Made by a program: the position numbers and the translations under genes. Below, piece after piece: positions 1-8,419 of a stretch of 64,000 nucleotides of DNA. The DNA comes from Chitinophagaceae bacterium (GTDB lineage Bacteria; Bacteroidota; Bacteroidia; Chitinophagales; Chitinophagaceae), in NCBI GenBank assembly GCA_017307755.1, contig JAFKGQ010000005.1, positions 620,001 to 684,000 on the forward strand. The letters are read 5' to 3'. The notes beneath the pieces are model-generated. The model saw only the letters and a program-made list of their open reading frames with translations. It was not told the origin of the DNA and did not search any database. The stretch's first letter is position 1, and every line of letters begins with the position of its first letter.

Positions 1-2
1 GG

Positions 3-2348
3 GTTTTCCTGGCCTGTCTTATTCATCCTACCCGTCTTTACAAGTCCCTGGACGGGATGCACTGGTCTAAAATTGCCAGTCCTGATCTCGGTCCGGACGC
101 GGATCTTACTAATTTCAGACAGCTGTCTTCCGTTGCCTTTGGGGCCGGACGTTTTGTACTGACTTCGGACAGCGGCAGGATATTCTCCTCCTCCGACCTG
201 CAGACCTGGACTCCTTCCAACCCAGGAACTACACATAATATCATTACGGTCAAATATCTGAATAATACTTTTTATGCGGTGGGCGACAGCGCCACCTTTT
301 TGTCTTCCACGGATGGGCTTACCTGGACGACAAGACATACGGGTATCGGTGATCTCACCGGGTCTTATCAGAATATCTTTTTAGGCAACGGTCATCTTGT
401 CATCGAGGCCAATAACCGTATCGGCGCGCCTACTTTTACACAGGTGGTCTATGACAGTACGGGAGGGGTCTGGACGGCTGACAGTTCGCGTCCCTATAAT
501 TATCATGGATTTGCCAGGGGACGTTTTTATGAGATGTCAACTGACTCGGTGTCAGTATCTACCGATATGCAACATTGGTCGGCTGTATCTCTTCCGTCAA
601 ACGCGCACAGCGCCTCGGATGTTTTTGAAGACAACGCACATGTCTATCTGGTGTCTGCTAATTATGACACGATCAATGCCTCGCCAGTATGGCATGCCAA
701 GATCACTTCTTCGGATGATGGTATTCATTTCAGCGGGCTCTATCCAACGTCAGTAGCGGGAAGTGGGGGAGGTGGGTATTTCAACCAACGATATTTTGTT
801 TGGGCCGGCTTTGCCAGCAGTCCCATGGCCGGGTCAGCCGACGGCACACATTACCATACCCTCGGCAGCGATACTTCCCTTCTGGCCACTAACGGCAGCA
901 TCTATGTCAAGCTAAGCACCACACTGGAAGAAGCGCGTCTCTATTCATCATCCGACCTTACCAACTGGATACCGCGCGATACGGTGACGGGGGTACAGGG
1001 CCTGACGTATGATGGTACAAAATTTTGGGCTGTGGGAGCTCAAACCTATACTTCTACCGATGGTGTCAGCTGGGTGAATGACGGCCCTTCTGCCCATCCT
1101 TTTACGGGTATCGCGTATGGTAACGGGACCTACATCGGATGGGCACGCGGCCTCCAGGGCGCCGGATCAGATACCCTTTGGTATTCCACGGACGGCATCA
1201 ACTGGACGCTGTCTGCCATACCGACGGTGTTTGTCGATCCTCATGCGCCTCCGCAGCCTGTGGACTATGGTTATGTGAGAAAGATCAGGTTTTTAAACGG
1301 CCATATCATTGTGGTGGCCAATGATGTGATCATGCACTCCATGGATGGGGCCAGCTATACCCTTGACTTTGCGGGAAATACGTCGTCGGTTCAGCATTAT
1401 GCCGACATAATATATAATACCGACAGCGCAAAATATTATGTCTTTGGATCGAATGGCGATGGCTACCATGTGACCTCGCTGACGACGTATGTATATGCCG
1501 ATCCTTTTAACGGATCATTTGTAAGCCCTGTAACTGATACCATCCATGGTCTGCCATCCGGCGTTCAATTGCAGAAATTCCAATCTGTGGACTACAGTGC
1601 AGGGCATTTCGTCAGCGTCATCGACGATGGGGCCAACGCTACCTTTCCCAACAGTTATCTTCTGTATTCGAAGGATGGCATACATTGGGGCAGTCGTTTG
1701 CTGGACCGGGAGACGCAGTTTACCAGCGCTATTGCACGCAACGACACCTTCAACATAGAGGGCACCCATAATTACCATATTCTGGCCAATTTTGCGGGTT
1801 CTATCCCTCTTCCTGTCTCCCTTTTCAACTTTAATGCCACTGTTAAGGATAATATCCGGGTCCTGCTCACCTGGCAGACAGCGGACGAACAGAACAGCCG
1901 CCAGTTCATCATCCAGCGTAACACGGGCACACCTGCAAGCGTCTGGGACAGCATCGGTATACTCCCCGCCGCGGGCAACAGTCACTCGCTGCTGAACTAT
2001 AGTTTTACCGACGAACATCCCTATCCCGGCTATAACAGCTACCGACTGTTGATGACCGATGCGGACAACAGCTATAAAGCCAGTGAAATAAGACGTGTAT
2101 TTATCGGGGGGGATGCCAGGGTCAAAGTGTATCCCAATCCCGCGAAAGACCATGTGGTCATTCAGCGTACAGCTGATGATGGAGTCAGTACTGTAACCCT
2201 TTATGATGCGGCGGGCCGTGTAATACTCTCCCGGGTCTTTACAGGCTATACACTTACTTTGTCCCTGGAACATCTGCCTGCCGGCATCTATCATCTGACG
2301 ATGCGTCAATCGAATGGGAAGATATACCAACAGGATATCTTACATTAG
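3..2348 (+). CDS. T9SS-exported SxDGxxW-repeat propeller protein (5' end outside window)
   Basis: The frame is open from the first bases of the window and already reads a repeat unit (SLDGMHW) before the first ATG at 57, so the gene starts upstream and this is its 3' part. The visible protein is built of repeats of the type S-[ST]-DG-x-x-W (STDGLTW, SADGTHY, STDGVSW, STDGINW, SKDGIHW), which resemble the BNR/sialidase-like blades of beta-propellers. A fibronectin-like segment precedes a C-terminal type IX sorting domain of about 75 residues, with the conserved VYPNPAKDHV start, LYDAAGRV core and LPAGIYHL strand. The product should be exported by T9SS and be cell-surface or secreted. No catalytic residues can be assigned, so the ligand or substrate is unknown. 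The next gene starts 5 bases after the stop. Confidence 0.85.
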   Translation, partial: VFLACLIHPTRLYKSLDGMHWSKIASPDLGPDADLTNFRQLSSVAFGAGRFVLTSDSGRIFSSSDLQTWTPSNPGTTHNIITVKYLNNTFYAVGDSATFLSSTDGLTWTTRHTGIGDLTGSYQNIFLGNGHLVIEANNRIGAPTFTQVVYDSTGGVWTADSSRPYNYHGFARGRFYEMSTDSVSVSTDMQHWSAVSLPSNAHSASDVFEDNAHVYLVSANYDTINASPVWHAKITSSDDGIHFSGLYPTSVAGSGGGGYFNQRYFVWAGFASSPMAGSADGTHYHTLGSDTSLLATNGSIYVKLSTTLEEARLYSSSDLTNWIPRDTVTGVQGLTYDGTKFWAVGAQTYTSTDGVSWVNDGPSAHPFTGIAYGNGTYIGWARGLQGAGSDTLWYSTDGINWTLSAIPTVFVDPHAPPQPVDYGYVRKIRFLNGHIIVVANDVIMHSMDGASYTLDFAGNTSSVQHYADIIYNTDSAKYYVFGSNGDGYHVTSLTTYVYADPFNGSFVSPVTDTIHGLPSGVQLQKFQSVDYSAGHFVSVIDDGANATFPNSYLLYSKDGIHWGSRLLDRETQFTSAIARNDTFNIEGTHNYHILANFAGSIPLPVSLFNFNATVKDNIRVLLTWQTADEQNSRQFIIQRNTGTPASVWDSIGILPAAGNSHSLLNYSFTDEHPYPGYNSYRLLMTDADNSYKASEIRRVFIGGDARVKVYPNPAKDHVVIQRTADDGVSTVTLYDAAGRVILSRVFTGYTLTLSLEHLPAGIYHLTMRQSNGKIYQQDILH

Positions 2349-2352
2349 CGGT

Positions 2353-3129
2353 ATGAAACACGGATTGCTCATCGATATGGACGGTGTCATCTATGTAGGT
2401 GATGAACTGATACCCGGTGCAGACCGGTTTATCAACCATTTGCTAAAGGAAGATATCCCCTTTACCTTTATGACCAACAACAGTCAGCGTACGCCGCTGG
2501 AAGTTGTACGCAAGCTCAAGAGGCTGGGCATAGAGGTTTCGGAGAGTCATGTATATACCAGCGCCATGGCAACAGGGAAGTTCCTGGCCACTCACGCCCC
2601 AAATGGGACTGTATATGTATTGGGCGAAGGAGGGCTGTTGACCAGTCTCCATGAGAACGGGCTGACGCTGGTGGAGACCGAACCGGACTTTGTAGTCCTG
2701 GGAGAAGGAAGGAACTTTACGTTAGAAATGGTCCACCGGGCCGTGAACATGATCCTGGCAGGAGCGAAGTTTATTACAACGAACAGGGATCCCTCGCCGC
2801 GAAAGCCCGGATGGAGTAACCTGGGTATTACAGCCATTACTTCTATGATCGAAGAGGCGACAGGCAGAAAAGCTTTTAGCATTGGTAAGCCCAGTCCTGT
2901 CATGTTCCGCTCTGCCCGAAAGACCCTGGACCTGGAAACGGAAGGTACCACCGTGATTGGGGATACCATGGATACCGATATCCAGGGAGGGATACAGCTC
3001 GGATATAGGACGATCCTGGTGCTTTCCGGGATCTCCAAAAAGGAACACCTGAACCGTTATGCCTTTAAACCTGACCTGGTCGTGCCTTCTGTCGGAGAGA
3101 TCAACTTTCCGTTGTATTGGTGGAAATGA
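2353..3129 (+). CDS. HAD-superfamily hydrolase, NagD/HAD-IIA type
   Basis: A cytoplasmic phosphatase of the haloacid dehalogenase superfamily, about 258 residues from the ATG at 2353, which lies just after the upstream stop. Residues 8-12 carry the DxDGV nucleophile motif (LLIDMDGVIY). MTNNSQRTP is HAD motif II, and IGDTMDTDIQGG near residue 215 is the acidic motif IV. A KPSP segment lies before it. The order and length fit the HAD-IIA class (NagD, p-nitrophenyl phosphatase, phosphoglycolate phosphatase). The substrate cannot be read from the sequence. A 13-codon upstream extension from 2314 overlaps the T9SS gene and is unlikely. The stop codon overlaps the start of the AraC gene (ATGA), which suggests coupled translation. 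Confidence 0.85.
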   Translation: MKHGLLIDMDGVIYVGDELIPGADRFINHLLKEDIPFTFMTNNSQRTPLEVVRKLKRLGIEVSESHVYTSAMATGKFLATHAPNGTVYVLGEGGLLTSLHENGLTLVETEPDFVVLGEGRNFTLEMVHRAVNMILAGAKFITTNRDPSPRKPGWSNLGITAITSMIEEATGRKAFSIGKPSPVMFRSARKTLDLETEGTTVIGDTMDTDIQGGIQLGYRTILVLSGISKKEHLNRYAFKPDLVVPSVGEINFPLYWWK

Positions 3130-3977
3130 TACCTGTAAGACACATACATGGGATACAAAAAGAGCCGGGCCTTTCCGAAAGCTTTAGCATCCGGGATATC
3201 TATCATCTGCTTGCCGGCAAGGACATGGTACAGGAGCTTCATAGACATGACTTCTTCTATATTCTCGCTTTAAAAAGAGGTATTGGCAGTCATGATATAG
3301 ATTTCATCTCTTATGACGTCGGTGATAATTCTGTTTTTATCATGCGCCCGGCACAGGTGCATCAACTTGTGCTAAAAGCGGGAAGTTCGGGGTATTTGGT
3401 ACAATTCAGAGATGAGTTCTATTTCCCGCACGACAAAGTATCCAAACAACTATTACGAAAGGCCTGTAATATCAACCATTATCAATTAAGTAGTGAGGGG
3501 TTTCAAAAGCTGCATGCTTTACTAACCTATATCTTTCAGGAATACACCGACAAACAGGAGAGATATCGGGAGGTCATTAAAGCAAATATGGGTATTTTCT
3601 TTATCGAACTTTTTCGACAATACGACAGCAGCCCACCGGGCAATATCAGCCTTTACACACAGGAAAGACTTGAAGCATTTCTGGAGCTTTTAGAAACTCA
3701 TGTTCTTAGCCATAAGCAGGTGTCTGACTATGCCGCCATGCTGAACCTGTCCGTCTATCAACTCAATGCCGTCACTAAGGGAACGCTTGGAAAGACCTGC
3801 TCTGCGATCATTGATGAATATATTATTTTGGAGGCCAAGAGGTACCTGCTGGCGACTTCAAACCAGGTAAATCAAATAGCCTATCATCTGGGATATGAGG
3901 ACGCCTCCTACTTTATCCGATTTTTTAAAAAACACACAGGGTACTCGCCAGAGGCGTTTAGACAGAACCTTATATAA
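3126..3977 (+). CDS. AraC-family transcriptional regulator
   Basis: The N-terminal half is cupin-like (HRHDFFYILALKRG, then FIMRPAQVHQL), a typical sensory pocket. The last 100 residues hold two helix-turn-helix units ending in the family signature around IAYHLGYEDASYFIRFFKK and GYSPEAFR. The ATG at 3126 overlaps the upstream TGA; TTG and GTG codons just upstream are possible but weaker starts. It probably binds DNA near its own gene or near the flavoprotein gene that starts 61 bases downstream. AraC regulators next to single redox enzymes often sense a small organic effector; the effector here is unknown. Confidence 0.85.
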   Translation: MIPVRHIHGIQKEPGLSESFSIRDIYHLLAGKDMVQELHRHDFFYILALKRGIGSHDIDFISYDVGDNSVFIMRPAQVHQLVLKAGSSGYLVQFRDEFYFPHDKVSKQLLRKACNINHYQLSSEGFQKLHALLTYIFQEYTDKQERYREVIKANMGIFFIELFRQYDSSPPGNISLYTQERLEAFLELLETHVLSHKQVSDYAAMLNLSVYQLNAVTKGTLGKTCSAIIDEYIILEAKRYLLATSNQVNQIAYHLGYEDASYFIRFFKKHTGYSPEAFRQNLI

Positions 3978-4026
3978 GTCCTATACAACTGCATTTTTGT
4001 CCTATCCTTCAACTCTTCTCTGAAGT

Positions 4027-4034
4027 TACTTTTG
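4027..4034 (+). promoter_or_regulatory. Bacteroidota -7 box (TACTTTTG) ahead of the flavoprotein gene
   Basis: TACTTTTG fits the Bacteroidota -7 consensus TAnnTTTG and ends 4 bases before the ATG at 4039, so a transcript from it would be leaderless or nearly so. A TTTG at 3996-3999 is too far upstream (27-base spacer) for a good -33 element. This weakens the call. Confidence 0.35.
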
Positions 4035-4038
4035 CAAC

Positions 4039-4947
4039 ATGACTGACAAGAGATATTTCGACGTAATAATTATAGGAGGAAGTTACTCAGGGCTTGCAGC
4101 AGGCATGGCTTTGGGGCGATCATTAAGACGGGTGCTGATCATTGACAGCGGAGAACCTTGTAACAGGCAAACCCCTTATTCACATAACTTCATTACCCAG
4201 GACGGGAAGCCGCCCGAAGAGATTGCTTTGCTTGCAAAACAACAGGTGGAGAACTATAACACTGTGGCGTTTTTTAATGGCCGGGCGATAAATGGGGTAA
4301 ATACCGGAGACGGGTTTGAGATCCAGGTATCATCAGGTGAAACATTTCGCTCAAAAAAGCTCGTGTTTGCGACAGGTATCAGAGATGTCATGCCTGACAT
4401 CGATGGGTTTTCGGAATGTTGGGGTATTTCGGCCCTTCACTGTCCCTATTGTCACGGATATGAAGTGAAAAATGAAAAGACCGGGATCCTGGGGAATGGG
4501 GACTATGGTTTTGAGTTCTCTATGCTTATTTCAAACTGGACAAAGGACTTAACGCTGCTGACCAATGGAACTTCGACCCTGACAGCGGAACAAACGGGGA
4601 AACTTGGAAAAAGACATATAAAAATAGTAGAAAAAGAAATTGACAGATTGGGGCATGACCACGGCTATCTTCAAAATGTCACTTTTAAAGACGGCGCCGG
4701 GTATTCTATCAAGGCTTTATATGCACGTTGTTCTTTTGAACAGCATTGCAGGATACCGGAAGTTCTGGGATGCGAATTGACGGAGGATGGATATATTAAA
4801 GTAGATGCCATGCAAGCGACTTCTGTGCATGGCATCTACGCCTGTGGTGATAATACAACGCGCATGCGTTCGGTGGCCAACGCTGTAGCAATGGGAACAA
4901 CGGCAGGCGCAATGGTAAATAGAGAACTTATTTTCGAAGAATTTTAA
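4039..4947 (+). CDS. Thioredoxin-reductase-like NAD(P)/FAD-dependent oxidoreductase
   Basis: 302 residues in the two-dinucleotide-fold arrangement of the thioredoxin reductase family. The FAD-binding motif IIGGSYSGLAAGMA is at residues 11-23, the ATG motif (VFATGIRD) near 110, and a redox-type CxxC in CPYCHGYE at 135-138. The C-terminal FAD site is GIYACGDNTTRMRS. True TrxR enzymes usually have CAxCDG. The CPYCHGYE form is typical of the TrxR-like/GliT-like group that oxidises or reduces small thiols or dithiols, so a specific physiological partner should not be assumed. It may be regulated by the upstream AraC protein. The next gene, 12 bases downstream, is a broken SDR. Confidence 0.85.
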   Translation: MTDKRYFDVIIIGGSYSGLAAGMALGRSLRRVLIIDSGEPCNRQTPYSHNFITQDGKPPEEIALLAKQQVENYNTVAFFNGRAINGVNTGDGFEIQVSSGETFRSKKLVFATGIRDVMPDIDGFSECWGISALHCPYCHGYEVKNEKTGILGNGDYGFEFSMLISNWTKDLTLLTNGTSTLTAEQTGKLGKRHIKIVEKEIDRLGHDHGYLQNVTFKDGAGYSIKALYARCSFEQHCRIPEVLGCELTEDGYIKVDAMQATSVHGIYACGDNTTRMRSVANAVAMGTTAGAMVNRELIFEEF

Positions 4948-4959
4948 AAAAACAGCAGC

Positions 4960-5378
4960 ATGAAGGTAATCATTGTCGGCGCCACAGGCACCATTGGAAA
5001 ATATGTAACGAATGCTTTGGAATAGGTATCGACAGTAAATTGATGGGGCAGGTCAATCTGGTGCTCATCGGGCAACATTACATCAATAAAAAAGGATCGT
5101 TCACGCTGACTACAGGAGTTTTAACTGATCAACCTGTTCTTAGCGGCGCAAACCCGTCTGCAACCAACGGAGCTGTCGAAGCATTTGTACGCGCTGCGGC
5201 AATAGAATTGGAGAATGGGGTTCGCATCAATGCCGTAAGCCCCAATGTTGTCGAAGCTGCGCCAATGTATTTCCCTTATTTTCCCGGGCATTTACCCGTG
5301 ACTATGGAGCGAGTGGTTTATGGCTATCTCAAAAGCGTCCTGGGGGCAGGTACGGGTCAGGTAATAAAAGTGCATTAG
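4960..5378 (+). pseudogene. Short-chain dehydrogenase with internal deletion and frameshift
   Basis: The 5' piece (4960-5025) encodes MKVIIVGATGTIGKYVTNAL, the Rossmann glycine-rich start of a small SDR, then hits a stop. From about 5022 another frame reads the C-terminal half of the same family: DSKLMGQVNLV, FTLTTGVL, NGAVEAFVRAAAIELENG and INAVSPNVV, to the stop at 5378. Intact members are about 200 residues. Here roughly 75-80 residues covering the middle of the Rossmann fold are missing, and the two halves are out of frame. The family usually lacks the YxxxK catalytic pair, and none is seen here. The gene is very probably inactive. It converges with the DoxX-like gene, overlapping its 3' end by 4 bases. 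Confidence 0.8.
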
Positions 5379-5773
5379 CTTTTTTCCTTTTTTAGGGTGT
5401 TAAGCATGAGCGTGTATACCTTTTCATTGTGCATGAATAAGCCCACCCACACTAAAATGCCGAAGACAAGCGGAAAGAAAAAAGGGTGGCCACCGGCGTC
5501 CGCACGAACCATGATAGCGATGGCCCCGCCAAGATAACCCGTCAGCAACATCGCACCTAGAACAGCAGTGCGTGGTATTATATACAGGATAGTACATGTC
5601 AGCAATAAGATACCTATACCTTGTACGGCGCCCTCGGGCCAGCCTAGTTGGGCGCTGCCTTGCATTGACGGAGCGGCTTTTGCTATTTTCATGATAGCGT
5701 CGACAAGCAGGAATAGTATACACAGACCGCTGATGACCCGGCCGGACCAGACTTTTGGTTTTTTATTCGTCAT
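5375..5773 (-). CDS. DoxX-like integral membrane protein
   Basis: About 132 residues from the ATG at 5773 (MTNKKPKVWSG); a further in-frame start at 5830 adds 19 poorly conserved residues. There are four hydrophobic segments: VISGLCILFLLVDAIMK, IGILLLTCTILYII, VLGAMLLTGYLGGAIAIMV and FFPLVFGILVWVGLFM, with the GYLGGA turn and HPFFFP loop usual in DoxX-like proteins. It should lie in the inner membrane. Function in this family is poorly defined; members often sit beside stress or redox genes, as here. It is convergent with the broken SDR gene. Confidence 0.75.
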   Translation of the reverse strand: MTNKKPKVWSGRVISGLCILFLLVDAIMKIAKAAPSMQGSAQLGWPEGAVQGIGILLLTCTILYIIPRTAVLGAMLLTGYLGGAIAIMVRADAGGHPFFFPLVFGILVWVGLFMHNEKVYTLMLNTLKKEKS

Positions 5774-5876
5774 ATTTTTTTGCCAAAAGTATAGACGGGG
5801 AATGATCGTCATAAGGGGTAAATGCGACATTCCATAGCAGGTGTTTCCGCCATTTTCTCTTTTTCAGACGGAGTGT

Positions 5877-6884
5877 TTAGAACGTAACTACCACCTTCCC
5901 AAACGCATTGCCTGATCTAAATCTATGGAAAGCGTCCTGGACTTTTTCGACGGGGAAAACACTATCTATAACAGGCTTGAGGTTATTTTTTTCAATGGCA
6001 TTTACGAAGTCGTTTAACCCTTCCGCACTACCGACCGAATAAGCCTGGAGCCGGATATAGTTCGTGATAAGCGGGATCAGATCTATGGTCAGTCTGGTGC
6101 CGCTTATCAGACCGACCAATCCGACAAACCCATGCTGTTTTACGGAAAGGATGCTTTGTTCTATAGTATCCGTCCCGGCTACATCCAATGTTACGTCCAC
6201 CCCGATGCCGCCATTCAGACGTCTTGCTTCTTTACTCCACTCCGGGAACTCTTTATAATTGATCACTTCATCAGCCCCCAGGTCTTTTAGTTTCTGCTCT
6301 TTTTCTTTACTGCCTGTAGTGGCAATCACTTTTAGACCAAACATTTTGGCTATTTGGATAGCAAACAGCGAAACCCCACCACTGCCCTGGACCAGAATAG
6401 TTTGCCCTGCCCGGATATTTGCCTGTTCAACGAGGTATGTCCAAACCGTTAACCCGGCAATCGACAATGGAGCAGCTTCTTTATCCGTAAGATTGTTGGG
6501 GGTTCTGACCAGGGTATTTTCGGGTTGCACGGAGTATTCCGCCAAAAGACCGGGGAGGCTAAAGCCAGTTCTTATTTGATCATGGTAAGGGGTATTCTTC
6601 CCTGCTTCCCAACGGGGAATAAATGGGATGACGACACGGTCCCCCTTTTTCCAACGGCTCACTTTACCTCCGACCTTTTCCACTATGCCCACCCCTTCGG
6701 TGGCCGGGATGTGCGGAAGCGGGATGCCAAAAGGTATCCTGTTCTCCACTACGATCAGGTCATGAAACTCAAGCGACACTGCAGTAGTCTTTACAAGTAC
6801 TTCATTTTCCCCAATGGCAGGCGTAGGGACTTCTTTTAGCTGTAAATATTCTATGCCAAACTGTTCTAACTGAACTGCTTTCAT
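5877..6884 (-). CDS. Zinc-type (MDR) NAD(P)-dependent alcohol dehydrogenase
   Basis: A medium-chain dehydrogenase/reductase of about 335 residues from the ATG at 6884 (MKAVQLEQFG); an upstream in-frame start at 6905 overlaps the -7 box and is less likely. The N-terminal GroES-like domain contains HDLIVVENRIPFGIPLPHIPATEGVG, given here only as residues about 45-70. The Rossmann domain has the motif VQGSGGVSLFAIQIAKMFG near residue 165, and the C-terminus is GNAFGKVVVTF. The usual zinc-ligand cysteines are absent, so it may be a zinc-independent quinone oxidoreductase-like member. Substrate unknown. An inverted repeat lies on its promoter. Confidence 0.85.
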   Translation of the reverse strand: MKAVQLEQFGIEYLQLKEVPTPAIGENEVLVKTTAVSLEFHDLIVVENRIPFGIPLPHIPATEGVGIVEKVGGKVSRWKKGDRVVIPFIPRWEAGKNTPYHDQIRTGFSLPGLLAEYSVQPENTLVRTPNNLTDKEAAPLSIAGLTVWTYLVEQANIRAGQTILVQGSGGVSLFAIQIAKMFGLKVIATTGSKEKEQKLKDLGADEVINYKEFPEWSKEARRLNGGIGVDVTLDVAGTDTIEQSILSVKQHGFVGLVGLISGTRLTIDLIPLITNYIRLQAYSVGSAEGLNDFVNAIEKNNLKPVIDSVFPVEKVQDAFHRFRSGNAFGKVVVTF

Positions 6885-6902
6885 AGTAGAAAGTTTTGGC
6901 AG

Positions 6903-6951
6903 CAAATTTAATGTCTATATGTATATCCTGATGAGGGGAGAAATAGACATT
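6903..6951 (-). promoter_or_regulatory. Promoter -7 box within a 9-bp inverted repeat upstream of the MDR gene
   Basis: On the minus strand TAAATTTG (6903-6910) matches TAnnTTTG, 18 bases before the ATG at 6884. The arms AATGTCTAT (6910-6918) and ATAGACATT (6943-6951) form a perfect 9-bp inverted repeat with a 24-base centre. No clear -33 TTTG is seen. The layout suggests an operator covering the promoter; the protein that binds it is unknown. Confidence 0.45.
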
Positions 6952-6971
6952 ATGACAGGCGGATTTAGACT

Positions 6972-7859
6972 TTAACTGCTGTACTCATAAGCCTTTCCAA
7001 ACTCTTTTGCGAACTCGGCAAATTTTCTGGCCTCCAATAATTTGTATTTATCGTTTTTGAACTCATCAAATAGTCCGTCTCTGATCGCCTTTCCGGCAGC
7101 TACTACCAGGGTTTCGGCGGTATCCCGGGTAAATCCGCTCTGCATTAACCCTGTCAACAAAGCATCATCAGGAAATTCAACCCAGGTTAATGGCTTGTTG
7201 GTCGCTTCACCTAAGATCTTTGCTATCTCATTGCCATTTTTTATATCGCTTATAACATACCTGATCTGATGCCCGCTGAACGAAAGCGAATTTAAAAGAA
7301 GGAATGCTGTCTCCGCAATATCGGAGGGGTGTGTCATAAGCAAATCGACGGTTTCGGGAACATTATGCCCAATGATGCCCTGGCGCTTTACCAACTCCAA
7401 ACTACCATAAAAATTGGTGTAGAACATGGCGGGACGTAAATGAACAACGTTTAATCCTGGTATTTTATCAAGTTTCTTTTCCAAATCGTAATACCTTGTC
7501 AGGGGGGCTTTGCCTGCCAGCGCAACACCGATGCTGCTTAGGTTTACTACATGCTGAATATTATTTTGCTTGATGGCCTGTACATAGTTTTCGTGTAGTT
7601 TATCCGAAAAATCATAATAATCTGAAACTGAAAAGTCGGGCGGGACCATGGTATATACCGCATCGGCGCCTTTAAACGATTGCGAGACAAATTCCCTGTC
7701 CTCTAAAGAGCCGATCAAAGGGGTTGCTTTCAATTTTTTTATTTCCTCCGCCTTTTCTGTATTTGAGCTTACAACTTTTACATCGTGACCGTTGGCCACT
7801 AATTTTTCTATCAGCAAACGGCTGATATTCCCTAAAGAACCTGTTACTATTAGTTTCAT
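6972..7859 (-). CDS. NmrA-like NAD(P)-binding protein
   Basis: About 295 residues from the ATG at 7859 (MKLIVTGSLGNISRLLIEKL); the longer open frame up to 8012 runs into the divergent HxlR gene and is not used. The N-terminal dinucleotide motif GSLGNIS replaces the usual GATGxxG. VVSSNTEKAEEI, GADAVYTMVPPDF and VNLSSIGVA follow in the order expected for NmrA/atypical SDR proteins. Members act as NAD(P)H-dependent quinone reductases (QorB-like) or as redox sensors. It is divergent from a HxlR regulator with 71 bases between the starts, a classical regulator-target arrangement. Confidence 0.85.
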   Translation of the reverse strand: MKLIVTGSLGNISRLLIEKLVANGHDVKVVSSNTEKAEEIKKLKATPLIGSLEDREFVSQSFKGADAVYTMVPPDFSVSDYYDFSDKLHENYVQAIKQNNIQHVVNLSSIGVALAGKAPLTRYYDLEKKLDKIPGLNVVHLRPAMFYTNFYGSLELVKRQGIIGHNVPETVDLLMTHPSDIAETAFLLLNSLSFSGHQIRYVISDIKNGNEIAKILGEATNKPLTWVEFPDDALLTGLMQSGFTRDTAETLVVAAGKAIRDGLFDEFKNDKYKLLEARKFAEFAKEFGKAYEYSS

Positions 7860-7901
7860 CTTTTTTTGTTTTAAATTCCTGTGTAAAATTAAAATGATAC
7901 T

Positions 7902-7917
7902 TACTTTTGTACAAGTA
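7902..7917 (+). promoter_or_regulatory. -7 box overlapping a TACT-N8-AGTA dyad in the hxlR/nmrA intergenic region
   Basis: TACTTTTG at 7902-7909 fits the -7 consensus for the HxlR gene (ATG at 7931 or 7940). It is the left half of the dyad TACTT-N6-AAGTA at 7902-7917. HxlR-family regulators such as YodB bind TACT-N7-AGTA sites. Here the spacer is 8, so this is a similar but not identical site. It is probably bound by the adjacent HxlR protein. Confidence 0.5.
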
Positions 7918-7930
7918 CTTACCCTAAAGT

Positions 7931-8338
7931 ATGTATAAGATGACAACAATAAAGGATACATCAACCATCCAGGAAAATAAAAGCAATGCGTTTGCGGCCT
8001 GTCCGGTGACATTCGTAATGGAGAGGATCGGCGGATATTGGAAGCCGATCATTTTGTTTAGTCTGTTGACGGGGACAAAGCGATACAGCGAGCTTAAAAA
8101 GTCCATTCCGGCTATTACAGAAAAAGTACTGATACAACATTTAAAACAAATGGAGAAAGACGGGCTTATTGTCAGGAGATCAAAGCCTGTCGTTCCGCCT
8201 TATGTAACGTATGAGCTTTCCGGGAAAGGAAAAGCATTGAGGTCTGTCTTGTATGCAATGGCAGAATGGGCGGTAAATTACGGTGGAAAGCAATCCAGGC
8301 AGTTTGAAAAGCAGATGGCCGACTTCCCGGATGAATAA
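7931..8338 (+). CDS. HxlR-family winged-helix transcriptional regulator
   Basis: 135 residues; a second ATG at 7940 is nearly as likely. The core reads CPVTFVMERIGGYWKPIILF, with the Cys at about residue 24 that in related YodB/HypR regulators senses electrophiles or quinones. The winged helix runs through RYSELKKSIPAITEKVL and ends KDGLIVRRSKPVVPPYVTYELS. It is divergent from the NmrA-like gene and close to an MDR dehydrogenase, which fits a quinone or carbonyl detoxification regulon. The regulation is inferred from gene order and from the dyad between the two genes. Confidence 0.88.
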   Translation: MYKMTTIKDTSTIQENKSNAFAACPVTFVMERIGGYWKPIILFSLLTGTKRYSELKKSIPAITEKVLIQHLKQMEKDGLIVRRSKPVVPPYVTYELSGKGKALRSVLYAMAEWAVNYGGKQSRQFEKQMADFPDE

Positions 8339-8358
8339 ACTATTATTTAACCATTTTA

Positions 8359-8388
8359 TAATATTAATATCTTGGAACAGTAATATTA
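8359..8388. repeat. Two TAATATTA palindromes upstream of the ECF sigma gene
   Basis: The self-complementary octamer TAATATTA occurs at 8359-8366 and 8381-8388, 22 bases apart (two helical turns), 32 bases before the ATG at 8420. It may be a regulator-binding pair, or simply AT-rich intergenic sequence. Confidence 0.3.
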
Positions 8389-8419
8389 AGAGGATAGTTT
8401 GGCGGCAAAATCGAGGTAC

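Noticed and set aside
1515..2330. Long minus-strand open frame opposite the T9SS gene
   Set aside because: It lies wholly inside the strong coding frame of the plus strand, has no domain and no start context. It is a shadow of the repeat-rich gene.
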